Positions 22,457 to 30,867 of a DNA stretch of 36,287 nucleotides are shown piece after piece. The position numbers and the translations under genes are program-made. Location of the stretch: assembly GCA_035499415.1 (NCBI GenBank), contig DATJYV010000089.1, positions 1 to 36,287 on the forward strand. Direction: 5' to 3'. Source of the DNA: DATJYV01 sp035499415 (GTDB lineage Bacteria > Bacteroidota > Ignavibacteria > UBA10030). Under the pieces are notes generated by a model. It ran no database searches, had not been told where the DNA came from, and worked only from the letters and a program-made list of their open reading frames with translations. Every line of letters starts with the position of its first letter. The stretch's first letter is position 1.

Positions 22457-23581
22457 ATGAAGCGGGCTTATCCTCATCTGATCGTCCTGCTCCTCGCCTT
22501 TTCGAGCGCGTTCTGCGAAGCCTCGAGCCCGACGATTGCGCCGACTCCGTCCGATTCAACCTCGACGCAGGATGAAGAACAACTACAAGGATTTGTCCCT
22601 CTTCCCATCCTGTACTACACACCGGAAACGGGCATAGCCGGAGGAGCCAGCATCATGTATCTCCGCCGTTCGTCCCGCAGCGATACGACCTCGCGCCCGT
22701 CATCTGCGCGCCTCGACCTCATCTACACACAGGACAAGCAGTTTACCGGAGAGTTTATTGGTGATCTTTTTCTCGGGAATGGGCTGCATCATTTCACCGC
22801 GGACATAGAGTACGACCGCTACCCTTCCAGGTTTTTCGGCGTCGGCGCTGATCCCCCCGCCGGCGTCGATGAGACGTACACGTCCGATTTTTTTCGCGCC
22901 CGGCTCACCGAGCTCCTTGCGTTGCCCTCCGATTTTTACGTCGGCGCCGTTTACTTTTACGAGAACCGGTTTCTTCGCGACCTGGCCGCCGGGGGAGTGC
23001 TTGCAACCGGCTCGGTGTTCGGAACGTTCGGCGGCGTGACATCCGGGCCGGGGATTACCTGGAACCTGGACACCCGGGACAACATTTTTTCCACCAGAAA
23101 CGGGGCCTACTATCAATTCACATCCCTCTTCATCCGTCCGTTTTTTGGAAGCGATTTTAATTTCACCAGGACCGACATCGACCTGAGACGTTACATCCGC
23201 CTCTCGGAAGACCAGGTCCTCTCATTTCAGGCGCTCGCGACCCTCATCGACGGCAATCCTCCGTTCCACAAAATGGCGGAGTTGGGCGGGCCGTACATCA
23301 TGCGCGGCTACTACGAGGGAAGGTACCGGGACAGAGACCTGGTCGCCCTTCAGACCGAATACCGGATTCGAGTTCTGGGTCGATTCGGTCTTGTGGGGTT
23401 CTGCGGTGTGGGGGCCGTTGCTCATACGCCGGGATCGTTCGCAATCCCGAATACGAAACCGTCGTACGGAGTGGGCGTGCGATATCTCTTCGACCCCCGG
23501 GAGAGTGTGACGCTCCGCGCCGACATGGGATTCGGCGAAAACGCAAACGGTCTATATTTGAATATTAACGAAGCGTTTTGA
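22457..23581 (+). CDS. Omp85-superfamily outer-membrane barrel (surface antigen D15 domain)
   Basis: A 374-aa exported protein, signal peptide about 1-21 (LIVLLLAFSSAFCEA), then a Ser/Thr-rich linker and a beta-barrel. Barrel signatures of the Omp85/D15 family are seen: PILYYTPETGIAGGASIMYL, PGITWNLDTRDNIFSTRNGA, ELGGPYIMRGYYEGRYRDRD (an RGY/RGF motif of strand-loop 6), and FGLVGFCGVGAVAH. It ends with an aromatic residue (NEAF), as barrels do. No POTRA domain is present, so it is a short member whose role (assembly, lipid transport or other) is open. It follows the RND terminator and may have its own promoter; no good ribosome binding site precedes the ATG. Confidence 0.85.
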   Translation: MKRAYPHLIVLLLAFSSAFCEASSPTIAPTPSDSTSTQDEEQLQGFVPLPILYYTPETGIAGGASIMYLRRSSRSDTTSRPSSARLDLIYTQDKQFTGEFIGDLFLGNGLHHFTADIEYDRYPSRFFGVGADPPAGVDETYTSDFFRARLTELLALPSDFYVGAVYFYENRFLRDLAAGGVLATGSVFGTFGGVTSGPGITWNLDTRDNIFSTRNGAYYQFTSLFIRPFFGSDFNFTRTDIDLRRYIRLSEDQVLSFQALATLIDGNPPFHKMAELGGPYIMRGYYEGRYRDRDLVALQTEYRIRVLGRFGLVGFCGVGAVAHTPGSFAIPNTKPSYGVGVRYLFDPRESVTLRADMGFGENANGLYLNINEAF

Positions 23582-23614
23582 GCGTGGAGAGCCGGCGAGC
23601 GGCGGTCGCGGCAT

Positions 23615-24394
23615 CTAAGGGAGGGGATGATTGTAGATGCCGAACTGCGCGACAACCATCGGTCCGAACTCCGTCTCGACCACCCGGGCGGAGAGCGGTT
23701 TGAGCAGATTCCTGCCGTCGTACCAGATACGCGAAGGAATCGACTTATCGGATGCGATCAACGACCGGGTATCGTCAAAGGCTCCCGTCGTACGAACGGC
23801 TTCGGCCATGGGGAGATTCCCCGCGACGACGGTCGGGTAGTTACGATCCGGCGTATTGAACGCGGCAATGGCCCTGACGCATTGCGATTGGTCGTCGGCA
23901 CCCGCCTTCTGAGGCAGTTGCGCGCTTACGACGGCGATGTCGCGAACTCCCCCGTCGATCACGGTCTGGAGTGCCGCCTCGAACGTCGCCGACTTGACGC
24001 CGTCGAACGACCTGTTGACGTTGGAACGTATGGGATAAGAACTGAAGACTGCGTTCCCCGTTTGACGCCCCGAATTGTTCATCATCTCCCCGAATGCGTT
24101 CCGCATCTCCGCCTGCGACGAAAGTTCGCTCACAAAATCGACCCTCGTCTCCAGTCCCGGATAGCGGGTAATCCCCTGAACGGCAAGGATCTCGATCTGC
24201 TCGCGCTTCAGAATTCTTGCGAGCGCCGAGATGTCCTTCTTCTCAATTCGTCTGTTCACCCCCCCGATATTGAGACTGGCCACCTGAAAAGTGATCGCCG
24301 GCCTCAGGACCTCCTCCTTTTTTTCCGGAGGGGGCGAGGAACAACTCGAAAGGAAGAAAATGAAGCCGACCAAAATCAGGGAGAAACGGTTCAT
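23615..24394 (-). CDS. EEP-fold lipoprotein, apparently without key catalytic residues
   Basis: A 259-aa protein with lipobox FFLSSC (Cys18). The fold fits the endonuclease/exonuclease/phosphatase family: FQVASLNIGG near 37-46 (catalytic Asn kept), GNAVFSSYPIRSNVNRSFDG about 113-132, and YNHPLP at the end (His kept). However, the usual LQE(V/N) is AVQGITR, so the metal-binding Glu is Gly, and the usual GD(F/L)N is AGNLP, so its Asp is Asn. It may therefore be a non-catalytic relative or one with changed chemistry. It lies between the Omp85 barrel (convergent, 33 bases) and the AHSA1-type gene on the same strand. Start 24394 has a weak site. Confidence 0.72.
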   Translation of the reverse strand: MNRFSLILVGFIFFLSSCSSPPPEKKEEVLRPAITFQVASLNIGGVNRRIEKKDISALARILKREQIEILAVQGITRYPGLETRVDFVSELSSQAEMRNAFGEMMNNSGRQTGNAVFSSYPIRSNVNRSFDGVKSATFEAALQTVIDGGVRDIAVVSAQLPQKAGADDQSQCVRAIAAFNTPDRNYPTVVAGNLPMAEAVRTTGAFDDTRSLIASDKSIPSRIWYDGRNLLKPLSARVVETEFGPMVVAQFGIYNHPLP

Positions 24395-24465
24395 CGAACG
24401 GCCCGTAAGATCGTGGTTTGTAATGATGGCATGAAAACGTCGCTGGGGCCGGGCAGGGTGCGGCC

Positions 24466-24867
24466 TTATTTATTCCTGAAATATTTTTTCAGCGGCTTGA
24501 AAACAACTTGCGTCCAACCGGATCGGTGGTTCCTGTATTCCTTCGCGTCCGGCAATCCGGAATGAGTCAGCGTCACTCTCGTCCCGCCCGGGGCGTTCGA
24601 GAGTTTGTACCGCACGACCGATGACGGAGTCGCCTTCTTCCACTCGGCGGGCCTCCATGTGTACGCGAGGTTCTTTCCCCGGCTGAATGCCACCACCTTT
24701 CCTTTCACCCATCCGTCGAACATCTCAAACTTCCCCCCTTTCCGCGTGCCGACCTTCGCTTTCTGGCCGGTCCACACCGAGATTTTTCGCGCATCAGTCA
24801 AAGCGGAAAAAACATCCTTGGGTTTGGCTCGGAACGTGGCATTCAATTTTATCGTGTGGGTTTTCAT
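24466..24867 (-). CDS. SRPBCC-fold protein, AHSA1 (Aha1 C-terminal-like) family
   Basis: A 133-aa soluble protein. It follows the START/SRPBCC pattern of the AHSA1 group: MKTHTIKLNATFRAKPKDVF then SALTDARKISVWTGQKAKVG (helix and strand 1), GGKFEMFDGWVKGKVVAFSR, LAYTWRPAEWKKATPSSVVR, GGTRVTLTHSGLPDAKEYRN and a closing helix GWTQVVFKPLKKYF. Family members bind hydrophobic ligands or act as co-factors; the substrate here is unknown. Start 24867 has AAAGGAG, which overlaps the stop codon of the 55-aa membrane-protein gene upstream, so the two are coupled. Confidence 0.9.
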   Translation of the reverse strand: MKTHTIKLNATFRAKPKDVFSALTDARKISVWTGQKAKVGTRKGGKFEMFDGWVKGKVVAFSRGKNLAYTWRPAEWKKATPSSVVRYKLSNAPGGTRVTLTHSGLPDAKEYRNHRSGWTQVVFKPLKKYFRNK

Positions 24868-24879
24868 CTGATTGCTCCT

Positions 24880-25047
24880 TTAGAGAGACCGTGAGACACG
24901 TTTGGCAAAATGCAGTCCGGCGAGAGAGACTACCATCCCCGCAAGGACGATTCCCAGGAACGGAAGCGGTGAAGAGATATCGAGTGTACGCGCAACGATG
25001 ACTCCCGCGATTGCTCCCACAACGATTGCAATTCGCTGGGGCATCAT
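24880..25047 (-). CDS. Very small two-helix membrane protein, 55 aa
   Basis: A 55-aa reading frame with two hydrophobic helices: MMPQRIAIVVGAIAGVIVAR near the N-terminus and LGIVLAGMVVSLAGLHF near the C-terminus, then a basic end (AKRVSRSL). It ends 12 bases before the AHSA1-type gene, whose ribosome binding site overlaps this stop codon (TAAAGGAG). The frame starts with ATGATG, but no Shine-Dalgarno sequence precedes it. The composition and tight spacing make it a plausible gene; no homologue was recognised. Confidence 0.6.
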   Translation of the reverse strand: MMPQRIAIVVGAIAGVIVARTLDISSPLPFLGIVLAGMVVSLAGLHFAKRVSRSL

Positions 25048-25277
25048 AGGGGGAATCTTCGAATAGGCTCATTCATCGGCAAGAGCCGTGTCAACAAGGC
25101 GCGGAGAATGGAAGGAACGTAGCAAATGGGGAATGGAAAGTCAAGGAGGCGGACAGCGATTGACGGTCGGCTGTTGGTGTTTCGATTTAAGGTGTGAGTG
25201 ATCAGCCGGCGTGCCAATTGAATAAACTCAGGACTTTGTTCAGGTTGACTAATCGCCATAAGCTGACCGTCGCTTCT

Positions 25278-27701
25278 CTACAGCACCGTCGCAATTGCAA
25301 CCGTCACGGAATATCCGGGGGTTGATACAAACCTTCGAGTCACGTCCACGCGGAGAAGCCCCAGGATTCTGCTGATGCCGATTCCCGCTTCGCTGTACCA
25401 GCCGTTGGTTGAGCTGCCGAGGGCCGCGGGATTCGATGCGAATTCCGACTTCGCAACCGTGGCCACCGTGAGGATTTCAATCTGGTTTTTATACAGGAAC
25501 GGGACATCAAGCCACAGAAAGGGGATGCTTCGGAAATTCTGCTCGATCGACACCACTATAACGCGGTCTCCGGCGAACTCTTTGACGCCTGCCCCGCGAA
25601 GCACGCCTTGCGGGCCGAGGTCGATGTACTTGCTGTCCAGCGTAAACGTCCGTTGCACGGGCAGGTTGGATGAGCCGATCCCTGCCAGGAACCGGACCGC
25701 CAGCGTGGGCGCGAGAAAATTCCTGCGGAGAAAATCAGCAACGTGATACGACGCGCGGATGACGGCCCGCGTGAAATCGAAATCGCCCCCCAGGAGGTTT
25801 TTGTTTGCCGCTTCCATGTCGAGCTCCGCCTGGTCTGACTCGACGATGTTGAAAGGGACCTGTTTCCCGCCGAGATGCAGCTTCACTTCGACACTCCTCA
25901 TCGTTCCCTCTGTGATCGCCGGGTTCGGCCTGAACGGTAGATCGCGGTCGATAAAGCTGTAATCTGTCCTCTTCGACGCGGATGTCTCCTGCTCATTCAA
26001 AAGAGTTGCCTCCGCGGCGAACCGGCGGAACGGCTGCGTCGCCAGCGAAATCTTCCATCCCGAGGAATAATAATAGTTGCGATAATCACTCTTGGCAAAG
26101 AGCGAACCGAGAGCGACGAGGAAGTCGGATTGGTAATTTTCATCGGGAATGTTTTGCATCGTCCGGTGGAATTCCGCCCCGGCGCTGAAGTATCGGTCGG
26201 TATCAAAGAAAAAATTTCCCCCGAAGACCCCGGACCAGCGTTTGTCCGACAACCCGGATCCCAATGACGCGTGAAGATTCACGCTGTTGAAGACTGTGTC
26301 GACCGTGACGTCCGCCCCGAGATACAAGCCCTCCACACGGTTGTACCGGATGTCGAGATACCGGATGCCCGCACCGGAGACGTCGCCAAGTGTCACAAGG
26401 GCCCCGGTGGGCTGAAATTGTTTGTCCAACGATTGCGTGCTGTCGAGTTTCTTATAGGCCGTTTTTTCCTCCTCGGTCAGGGGCAGAACTTCGCGCTGAG
26501 CCCAGAAGGTGGAGTCGAATGTTTTCGCCTCCTTCGTTTCAATCTTTCGGCGTTTATGGAACAGCGAATCGGGAACCTCCTCGTTGATCTTGTATTCGTA
26601 GATCGACGAAATTCCTTCCATGCCGAGCGCGGGGAAACTAATCCCGGCGATGCCGATCTCGGCCCGCGCAGTAAATCGAATGTCGACGGGCATCCAATAC
26701 TTCCTGTCGATGAGAGCGAATTGTTGTGCATAGCGGATGTTGAGACCGCTGATGAAGGGGAAATTGAACGCCTCGTTGGGCGTCACGTCGACTCCGGCCA
26801 GGGAGAAATCTTCATCGACTACCTGGAGCGAGCCCTTGAAGAGAGGGGTGACGCGCGACTTCGGTATCATGTTGATCGAAAACAGAGTCTTGCCGTTGAC
26901 CTCCCGGGATTTTTCCAGCTTGAAATCGTAATAGTCGAAGGCCTCGGGCGACGTAGGGCCGATGAACGTAAATCCCCCGAAGCGGACCTCGTCGTCGTAA
27001 AAATTTGCGATGCCTCCCACCGATGCAAAATTTGCGGATATGGGGACATTCTCGGTCTGTCGCTTCTGGCGGATCACCTCGCGCAGTGTGTCCCCCTTCC
27101 GCCAATAACCGGTGGAATAGGTCTCCATGATGCTCGCGATTGCCGTGTCGCGGCGAATGGTCTGGCGCGTGAAGGCCTCAAACTGGTATGTTGTGAGTGA
27201 ATTCATCCACCGGGACTTATTTTCAATCACATGGCGCATGATGGCAATGGCCGGGTCTTCACCCGTGACGACGACTTCCGCCATCTGTATCACCGATGGA
27301 ACAAGATTGACATTCAGTTCGAAGTTTCGTTCGAGGGAAACGTCCACCGTGTCCGCACGGTACCCGATGAATGTGAAGACAAGCCGGTACTTGTCACGGT
27401 CGAGCGAGAGTGCGTAGTTGCCCTGGACATTCGCGATCGTCCCTTTCGATGTTCCCAGTACACGGATCGTCGTTGCGGGAAGGATTTCTTTGGATGACGA
27501 ATCACGGATGGTGCCGGAAATGGTGAAAACCTGGGCTGTCGCGGCAGGCGCCACAAGCACGGCCAGGAAGATGCAACAGATGTTTTTGTAAGGGGAACGG
27601 AGGGTTGGGCGACCGAAGAGGGAAGTCGAAAGACGGAACCTCGAACTGTGTGTCCGGACAATCGAACGTGGAACCTTCAACCCGTCGCTCACGAGTCTCA
27701 T
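25278..27701 (-). CDS. DUF5686-type outer-membrane protein with CarboxypepD_reg domain
   Basis: An ~807-aa exported protein. After a signal-like segment (about 41-56, ICCIFLAVLVAPAATAQ) comes a carboxypeptidase-regulatory-like domain (about 57-135: FTISGTIRDSSSKEILPATT, GNYALSLDRDKYRLVFTFIG). Next is the DUF5686 region (AIMRHVIENKSRWMNSLTTY, MIPKSRVTPLFKGSLQVVDE). The C-terminal third is a beta-barrel with many aromatic strand ends (SDYRNYYYSSGWKISLATQP, GWYSEAGIGISRILGLLRVD). This domain order is known from Bacteroidota outer-membrane proteins of unknown transport role. The 40 residues before the signal look odd, so the true start may be inside; 27701 (GGGGG close by) is a minimum-risk choice. 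It lies downstream of the CADD-type gene by 51 bases. Confidence 0.85.
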   Translation of the reverse strand: MRLVSDGLKVPRSIVRTHSSRFRLSTSLFGRPTLRSPYKNICCIFLAVLVAPAATAQVFTISGTIRDSSSKEILPATTIRVLGTSKGTIANVQGNYALSLDRDKYRLVFTFIGYRADTVDVSLERNFELNVNLVPSVIQMAEVVVTGEDPAIAIMRHVIENKSRWMNSLTTYQFEAFTRQTIRRDTAIASIMETYSTGYWRKGDTLREVIRQKRQTENVPISANFASVGGIANFYDDEVRFGGFTFIGPTSPEAFDYYDFKLEKSREVNGKTLFSINMIPKSRVTPLFKGSLQVVDEDFSLAGVDVTPNEAFNFPFISGLNIRYAQQFALIDRKYWMPVDIRFTARAEIGIAGISFPALGMEGISSIYEYKINEEVPDSLFHKRRKIETKEAKTFDSTFWAQREVLPLTEEEKTAYKKLDSTQSLDKQFQPTGALVTLGDVSGAGIRYLDIRYNRVEGLYLGADVTVDTVFNSVNLHASLGSGLSDKRWSGVFGGNFFFDTDRYFSAGAEFHRTMQNIPDENYQSDFLVALGSLFAKSDYRNYYYSSGWKISLATQPFRRFAAEATLLNEQETSASKRTDYSFIDRDLPFRPNPAITEGTMRSVEVKLHLGGKQVPFNIVESDQAELDMEAANKNLLGGDFDFTRAVIRASYHVADFLRRNFLAPTLAVRFLAGIGSSNLPVQRTFTLDSKYIDLGPQGVLRGAGVKEFAGDRVIVVSIEQNFRSIPFLWLDVPFLYKNQIEILTVATVAKSEFASNPAALGSSTNGWYSEAGIGISRILGLLRVDVTRRFVSTPGYSVTVAIATVL

Positions 27702-27752
27702 CCCCCTGACTCCCTGCTCATCAAACCAAACTGACCGCTCGTATTTCGTCTT

Positions 27753-28430
27753 TCATGACTCATCACTTCTCGTCTTTTCCGTCTCCCAAATCCCGTCCAG
27801 CAACTTCCAGTAGGCGTCGAGCGCCTTTTCAGCTGCGCCGAGAATTGCCTCCGGGCTTGCGCCCCCTGCAATGGCACGAGCGAGTGCCGCTCGCTCTCCG
27901 GCGCGGTGCCGGACGTCCGCGGTCGCATGGACGCTGAAGTAGGCAACGGCCCGCGGGTCCGAGATTTCATAGTGCTCCTTGAGCCCCGCTATTTTTTCTT
28001 TCGACACCTCCGGTTGTTGAGACTCGTACGCGTAGAGGGCTGCAAGTGCTTCCGCGCTTCCCGACCTCGTAATGGCGGAAAATGTACTGACAACATTCGC
28101 GGTCGTCTTTGCTGGTTTCGACAGCCGAACTTCGTTCCGATGAAGCCCGAGGGCTTCGGCAAAATCGAGCCACAATTCGTGATGCGGCGCGGGATTTCCA
28201 ATCTCATCGAGAAGGTTCAGCTCCAGTTCCTTTCTGACCGTCGGATTGTAGGTCGAAGCGATCGCAGACCGGAGATATTCGGGAAACGCCGCAACGTGCG
28301 GATAATAATTTTGCGCGTACGTTCGCAACTGTTGCCGCGTGAGCTTTCCGCATTTCCAGGCAACGTAGAACGGATGGTTGAGGATCGATCGTGATTGAAT
28401 GAGACGGTCGAGGCGGTCAAGCGTATCCAT
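27753..28430 (-). CDS. CADD-family diiron protein, candidate self-sacrificing pABA synthase
   Basis: A 225-aa all-helical heme-oxygenase-fold protein aligning along its length with chlamydial CADD. Residues equivalent to the metal ligands are present: Glu76, His83, Glu136, His168, Asp172, His175 (VHATADVRH). So are the residues tied to self-sacrificing pABA synthesis in CADD (its Tyr27, Tyr43, Lys152): here Tyr22 (HPFYVAW), Tyr38 (LRTYAQNYY) and Lys146 (SKEKIAGL). In the family the enzyme is thought to make p-aminobenzoate from its own tyrosine, replacing pabABC in folate synthesis. Start ATG at 28430; an in-frame site upstream is weak. No folate genes lie nearby, so the role here is inferred from residues alone. 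Confidence 0.86.
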   Translation of the reverse strand: MDTLDRLDRLIQSRSILNHPFYVAWKCGKLTRQQLRTYAQNYYPHVAAFPEYLRSAIASTYNPTVRKELELNLLDEIGNPAPHHELWLDFAEALGLHRNEVRLSKPAKTTANVVSTFSAITRSGSAEALAALYAYESQQPEVSKEKIAGLKEHYEISDPRAVAYFSVHATADVRHRAGERAALARAIAGGASPEAILGAAEKALDAYWKLLDGIWETEKTRSDES

Positions 28431-28705
28431 ATGCGGGTCCTATGGTTTTTATGATGGATGGAACGGGGGGAGAGAAATTACTCAAGCATCATACGGAGAA
28501 AATACGATGGCTTCAACGGGGAGTTTCAAGTTCTCATGGCAAAACTTTTCCCGGCAGACCAGGAGGCAGTGTCTTGAATCATCTCATAACACATTCTTCC
28601 GAATCCAGCCGCGCGACCCTTCCGGGCCGCCCAACGATCTCTTGCCGGGCAAAGCAGACCCTGGAACGGGTCCAGGGGGACGTGGCTGGATTGTTGAGAG
28701 GACTT

Positions 28706-29773
28706 CTAATCTCCGTCCCGGTCCCAGCGGCCCGGAATCTTCGTCCTGCAACGCGGGCACTCTCCGTTCGAAATCGTGTTTCGCGTGACGTTGAACCCGA
28801 ATCTCTCTACGAGCAATGCGTCGCACGATGGGCAGTAGGTGTTCTCGTTTCTTCCCACTCTCCCCGGAATGTTCCCCGCATACACAAATCGAAGTCCCGC
28901 CTTGCGTCCAATCTCCGCCGCATGCAGGAGCGTCCCGACCGGCGTCGGATCCGGTTCCATCATTTTGTAATCCTGATGGAATGCCGTGACGTGCCAGGGA
29001 ATATCGGGCGAGACCGAGACAAGAAACTTGGCGATATCGGTCAGCTCGCCGTCGGAATCGTTGAACCCGGGAATCACGAGTGTGACCACCTCAAGCCAGA
29101 TACCGCGCTTATGGAGTGAGACGATCGTATCGAGGACGTTCTGCAGGACTCCACCGAGCTTCGAGTATTCCTTCTGGCTGAATCCTTTCAAATCGACCTT
29201 ATACAAGTCCACGTATTCCTGGATGTAATCGAGCACCTGCGGCGTACCGTTTCCGTTTGAGACGTATGAGGTCACAAGCCCCGCGCTCTTTGCCAGCTTG
29301 AATATCTCCATCGCCCATTCGCTTGTGATGAGCGGCTCGTTATACGTGCTCGTAACGATCTTCGCCTTTCGGCGCAGCGCAGTGTCGACAAATTCCCCGG
29401 GGGTGATCGAATCGGGGGGCGAAATCGCGGAAGGGTCTCTCAGCGCTTGCGACGTGACCCAGTTCTGACAGTAGGGACAATGATAGTCGCATCCCAGCAT
29501 GCCGAAACTCAGTGCCCGGGCGCCGGGGTACGCATGAAAGAAGGGCTTTTTTTCTACGGGGTCGAGCTGAACGCCGCCGACGTAGCCAGTCGGGACGAAA
29601 AGCTTTCCGTCACGGTTGAACCGAACGCGGCAGATGCCGTCTTTACCCGGCGGGATCTTGCATCGATGGCCGCAGGCGAAGCAACGCACCCAATCATTGT
29701 CCATCTTCTCATACAGAGCCCCTTCCTTTGTCGTGCGCGCGAGAAGCTCTTTCAGAGATACTTCGACTTCCAT
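28706..29773 (-). CDS. amrS: AmmeMemoRadiSam system radical SAM enzyme (AmrS)
   Basis: A 355-aa radical SAM protein. Cluster motif CDYHCPYC at Cys95, Cys99, Cys102; the glycine-rich SAM motifs follow (SNGNGTPQVL). The N-terminal cysteines 31, 34, 38 and 48 (RCFACGHRCKI, GICRV) and the C-terminal pairs CPSC and CPRC look like zinc or extra cluster sites, as in AmrS. The name comes from its usual neighbours AMMECR1 and Memo; the trio's reaction is not settled. Here both partners are missing from the window. The gene stands alone on the minus strand between CADD (275-base gap) and endonuclease IV (50-base gap). Confidence 0.92.
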   Translation of the reverse strand: MEVEVSLKELLARTTKEGALYEKMDNDWVRCFACGHRCKIPPGKDGICRVRFNRDGKLFVPTGYVGGVQLDPVEKKPFFHAYPGARALSFGMLGCDYHCPYCQNWVTSQALRDPSAISPPDSITPGEFVDTALRRKAKIVTSTYNEPLITSEWAMEIFKLAKSAGLVTSYVSNGNGTPQVLDYIQEYVDLYKVDLKGFSQKEYSKLGGVLQNVLDTIVSLHKRGIWLEVVTLVIPGFNDSDGELTDIAKFLVSVSPDIPWHVTAFHQDYKMMEPDPTPVGTLLHAAEIGRKAGLRFVYAGNIPGRVGRNENTYCPSCDALLVERFGFNVTRNTISNGECPRCRTKIPGRWDRDGD

Positions 29774-29823
29774 CCGGCCACCTCGATACCAAGGTACTTC
29801 GATTGCGCGGAGTTGTCAAGCGG

Positions 29824-30714
29824 CTACCGACGCGGAGCCTCCTCGTGACCAATCAGGCTTCGGAGGACATCCATGTTCTCCACGTCTTCCTTCATATCTT
29901 CCCCCTTGGGCGTTTCGAGGATTTTTGGAATTCCGGCGAAGCGATTGTCGTTCATGATATTTCTAAAACCGTCGAGGCCGATCATTCCCTTGCCGATATG
30001 CTCATGCCGGTCGACGCGCGAGCCGAGCCCCTTCTTCGAATCGTTCACGTGAAATGCGACAAGCCGGTCGAGCCCGACGACCGCATCGAATTCGGCAAAT
30101 GTCTTTTCGTACCCTTTTTCGGTCACGATGTCGTACCCGGCCGCGAAGATGTGGCAGGTATCGACGCACACCGCCATTCGCGCGGGTTCGTCGACCCGGT
30201 CGATGATCGCGCGCAGATGCTCAAAACGATATCCCAACGCCGTCCCCTGCCCGGCGGTCGTTTCGATGACGCTCTTCACCTTGTATCCTGTTGTTTTTTC
30301 ATGGACGATGTTCAAGGACTCGGCGATCAGTTCTATTCCCACGCTTTCTCCTTCCCCCATGTGGGCTCCGGGATGAAAATTCAGATACTCCACCCCGAGG
30401 AGCTCGCAACGATCAAGCTCGTCCTTGAACGCATCGCGGGACTTTTTCAGAATGGCGCGATCCTTCGCGCAAAGGTTGATGAGATAGGTATCGTGGACGA
30501 CGACGGGAGCAATGGTTGATTTCGACAGAAGCTCTTTGTACGTTGCCACCTCGTCGCGCGTCAGCTCCTTCCCTTTCCATTGATTGTTATTCTTGACAAA
30601 CATCTGCATCGTCGTACAGCCGATCCGCGTGCCGCGTTCGACAGCCGTGTGGACGCCGCCGGCGATGGACATGTGGGCGCCGAGCAGCGGAGAAGACGTT
30701 GCGGGGCGAGGCAC
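29824..30714 (-). CDS. nfo: Endonuclease IV (AP endonuclease, Nfo family)
   Basis: A 296-aa zinc-dependent AP endonuclease of base-excision repair, which nicks DNA 5' of abasic sites. All nine metal ligands known from E. coli Nfo have counterparts: His74, His114, Glu151 (IETTAGQG), Asp185 and His188 (CVDTCHIFAAGYD), His222 (FHVNDSK), Asp235 and His237 (RVDRHEHIGKG), Glu267 (LETP). The length is normal. The only start giving the full N-terminal strand LLGAHMSIAGGV is GTG at 30714; no clear ribosome binding site is seen. It is the first gene of a minus-strand run toward amrS, divergent from anmK. Confidence 0.96.
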   Translation of the reverse strand: MPRPATSSPLLGAHMSIAGGVHTAVERGTRIGCTTMQMFVKNNNQWKGKELTRDEVATYKELLSKSTIAPVVVHDTYLINLCAKDRAILKKSRDAFKDELDRCELLGVEYLNFHPGAHMGEGESVGIELIAESLNIVHEKTTGYKVKSVIETTAGQGTALGYRFEHLRAIIDRVDEPARMAVCVDTCHIFAAGYDIVTEKGYEKTFAEFDAVVGLDRLVAFHVNDSKKGLGSRVDRHEHIGKGMIGLDGFRNIMNDNRFAGIPKILETPKGEDMKEDVENMDVLRSLIGHEEAPRR

Positions 30715-30867
30715 GGATGATTTGTTAATCTTCGATTTGATAATTTTGTAACTGGCTTATTCTGAGTCTGGCAACCGTGTAATGATCGGAACAAGTAAGA
30801 TTCCAAAAAACGTACTGAAAAGAGTCCTTCCCTCAAAACTCTAAACCCGGAACTCGAAACTCTCCGA

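Noticed and set aside
25044..25259. Minus-strand 71-aa frame in the gap before the DUF5686 gene
   Set aside because: No ribosome binding site, no motif and random composition; likely intergenic sequence.
28399..28788. Plus-strand frame in the gap before CADD, with ATG at 28507 and GGAG upstream
   Set aside because: It overlaps the 3' end of amrS on the other strand, the translation is low-complexity (Pro/Gly/Ser), and no homologue pattern is seen.
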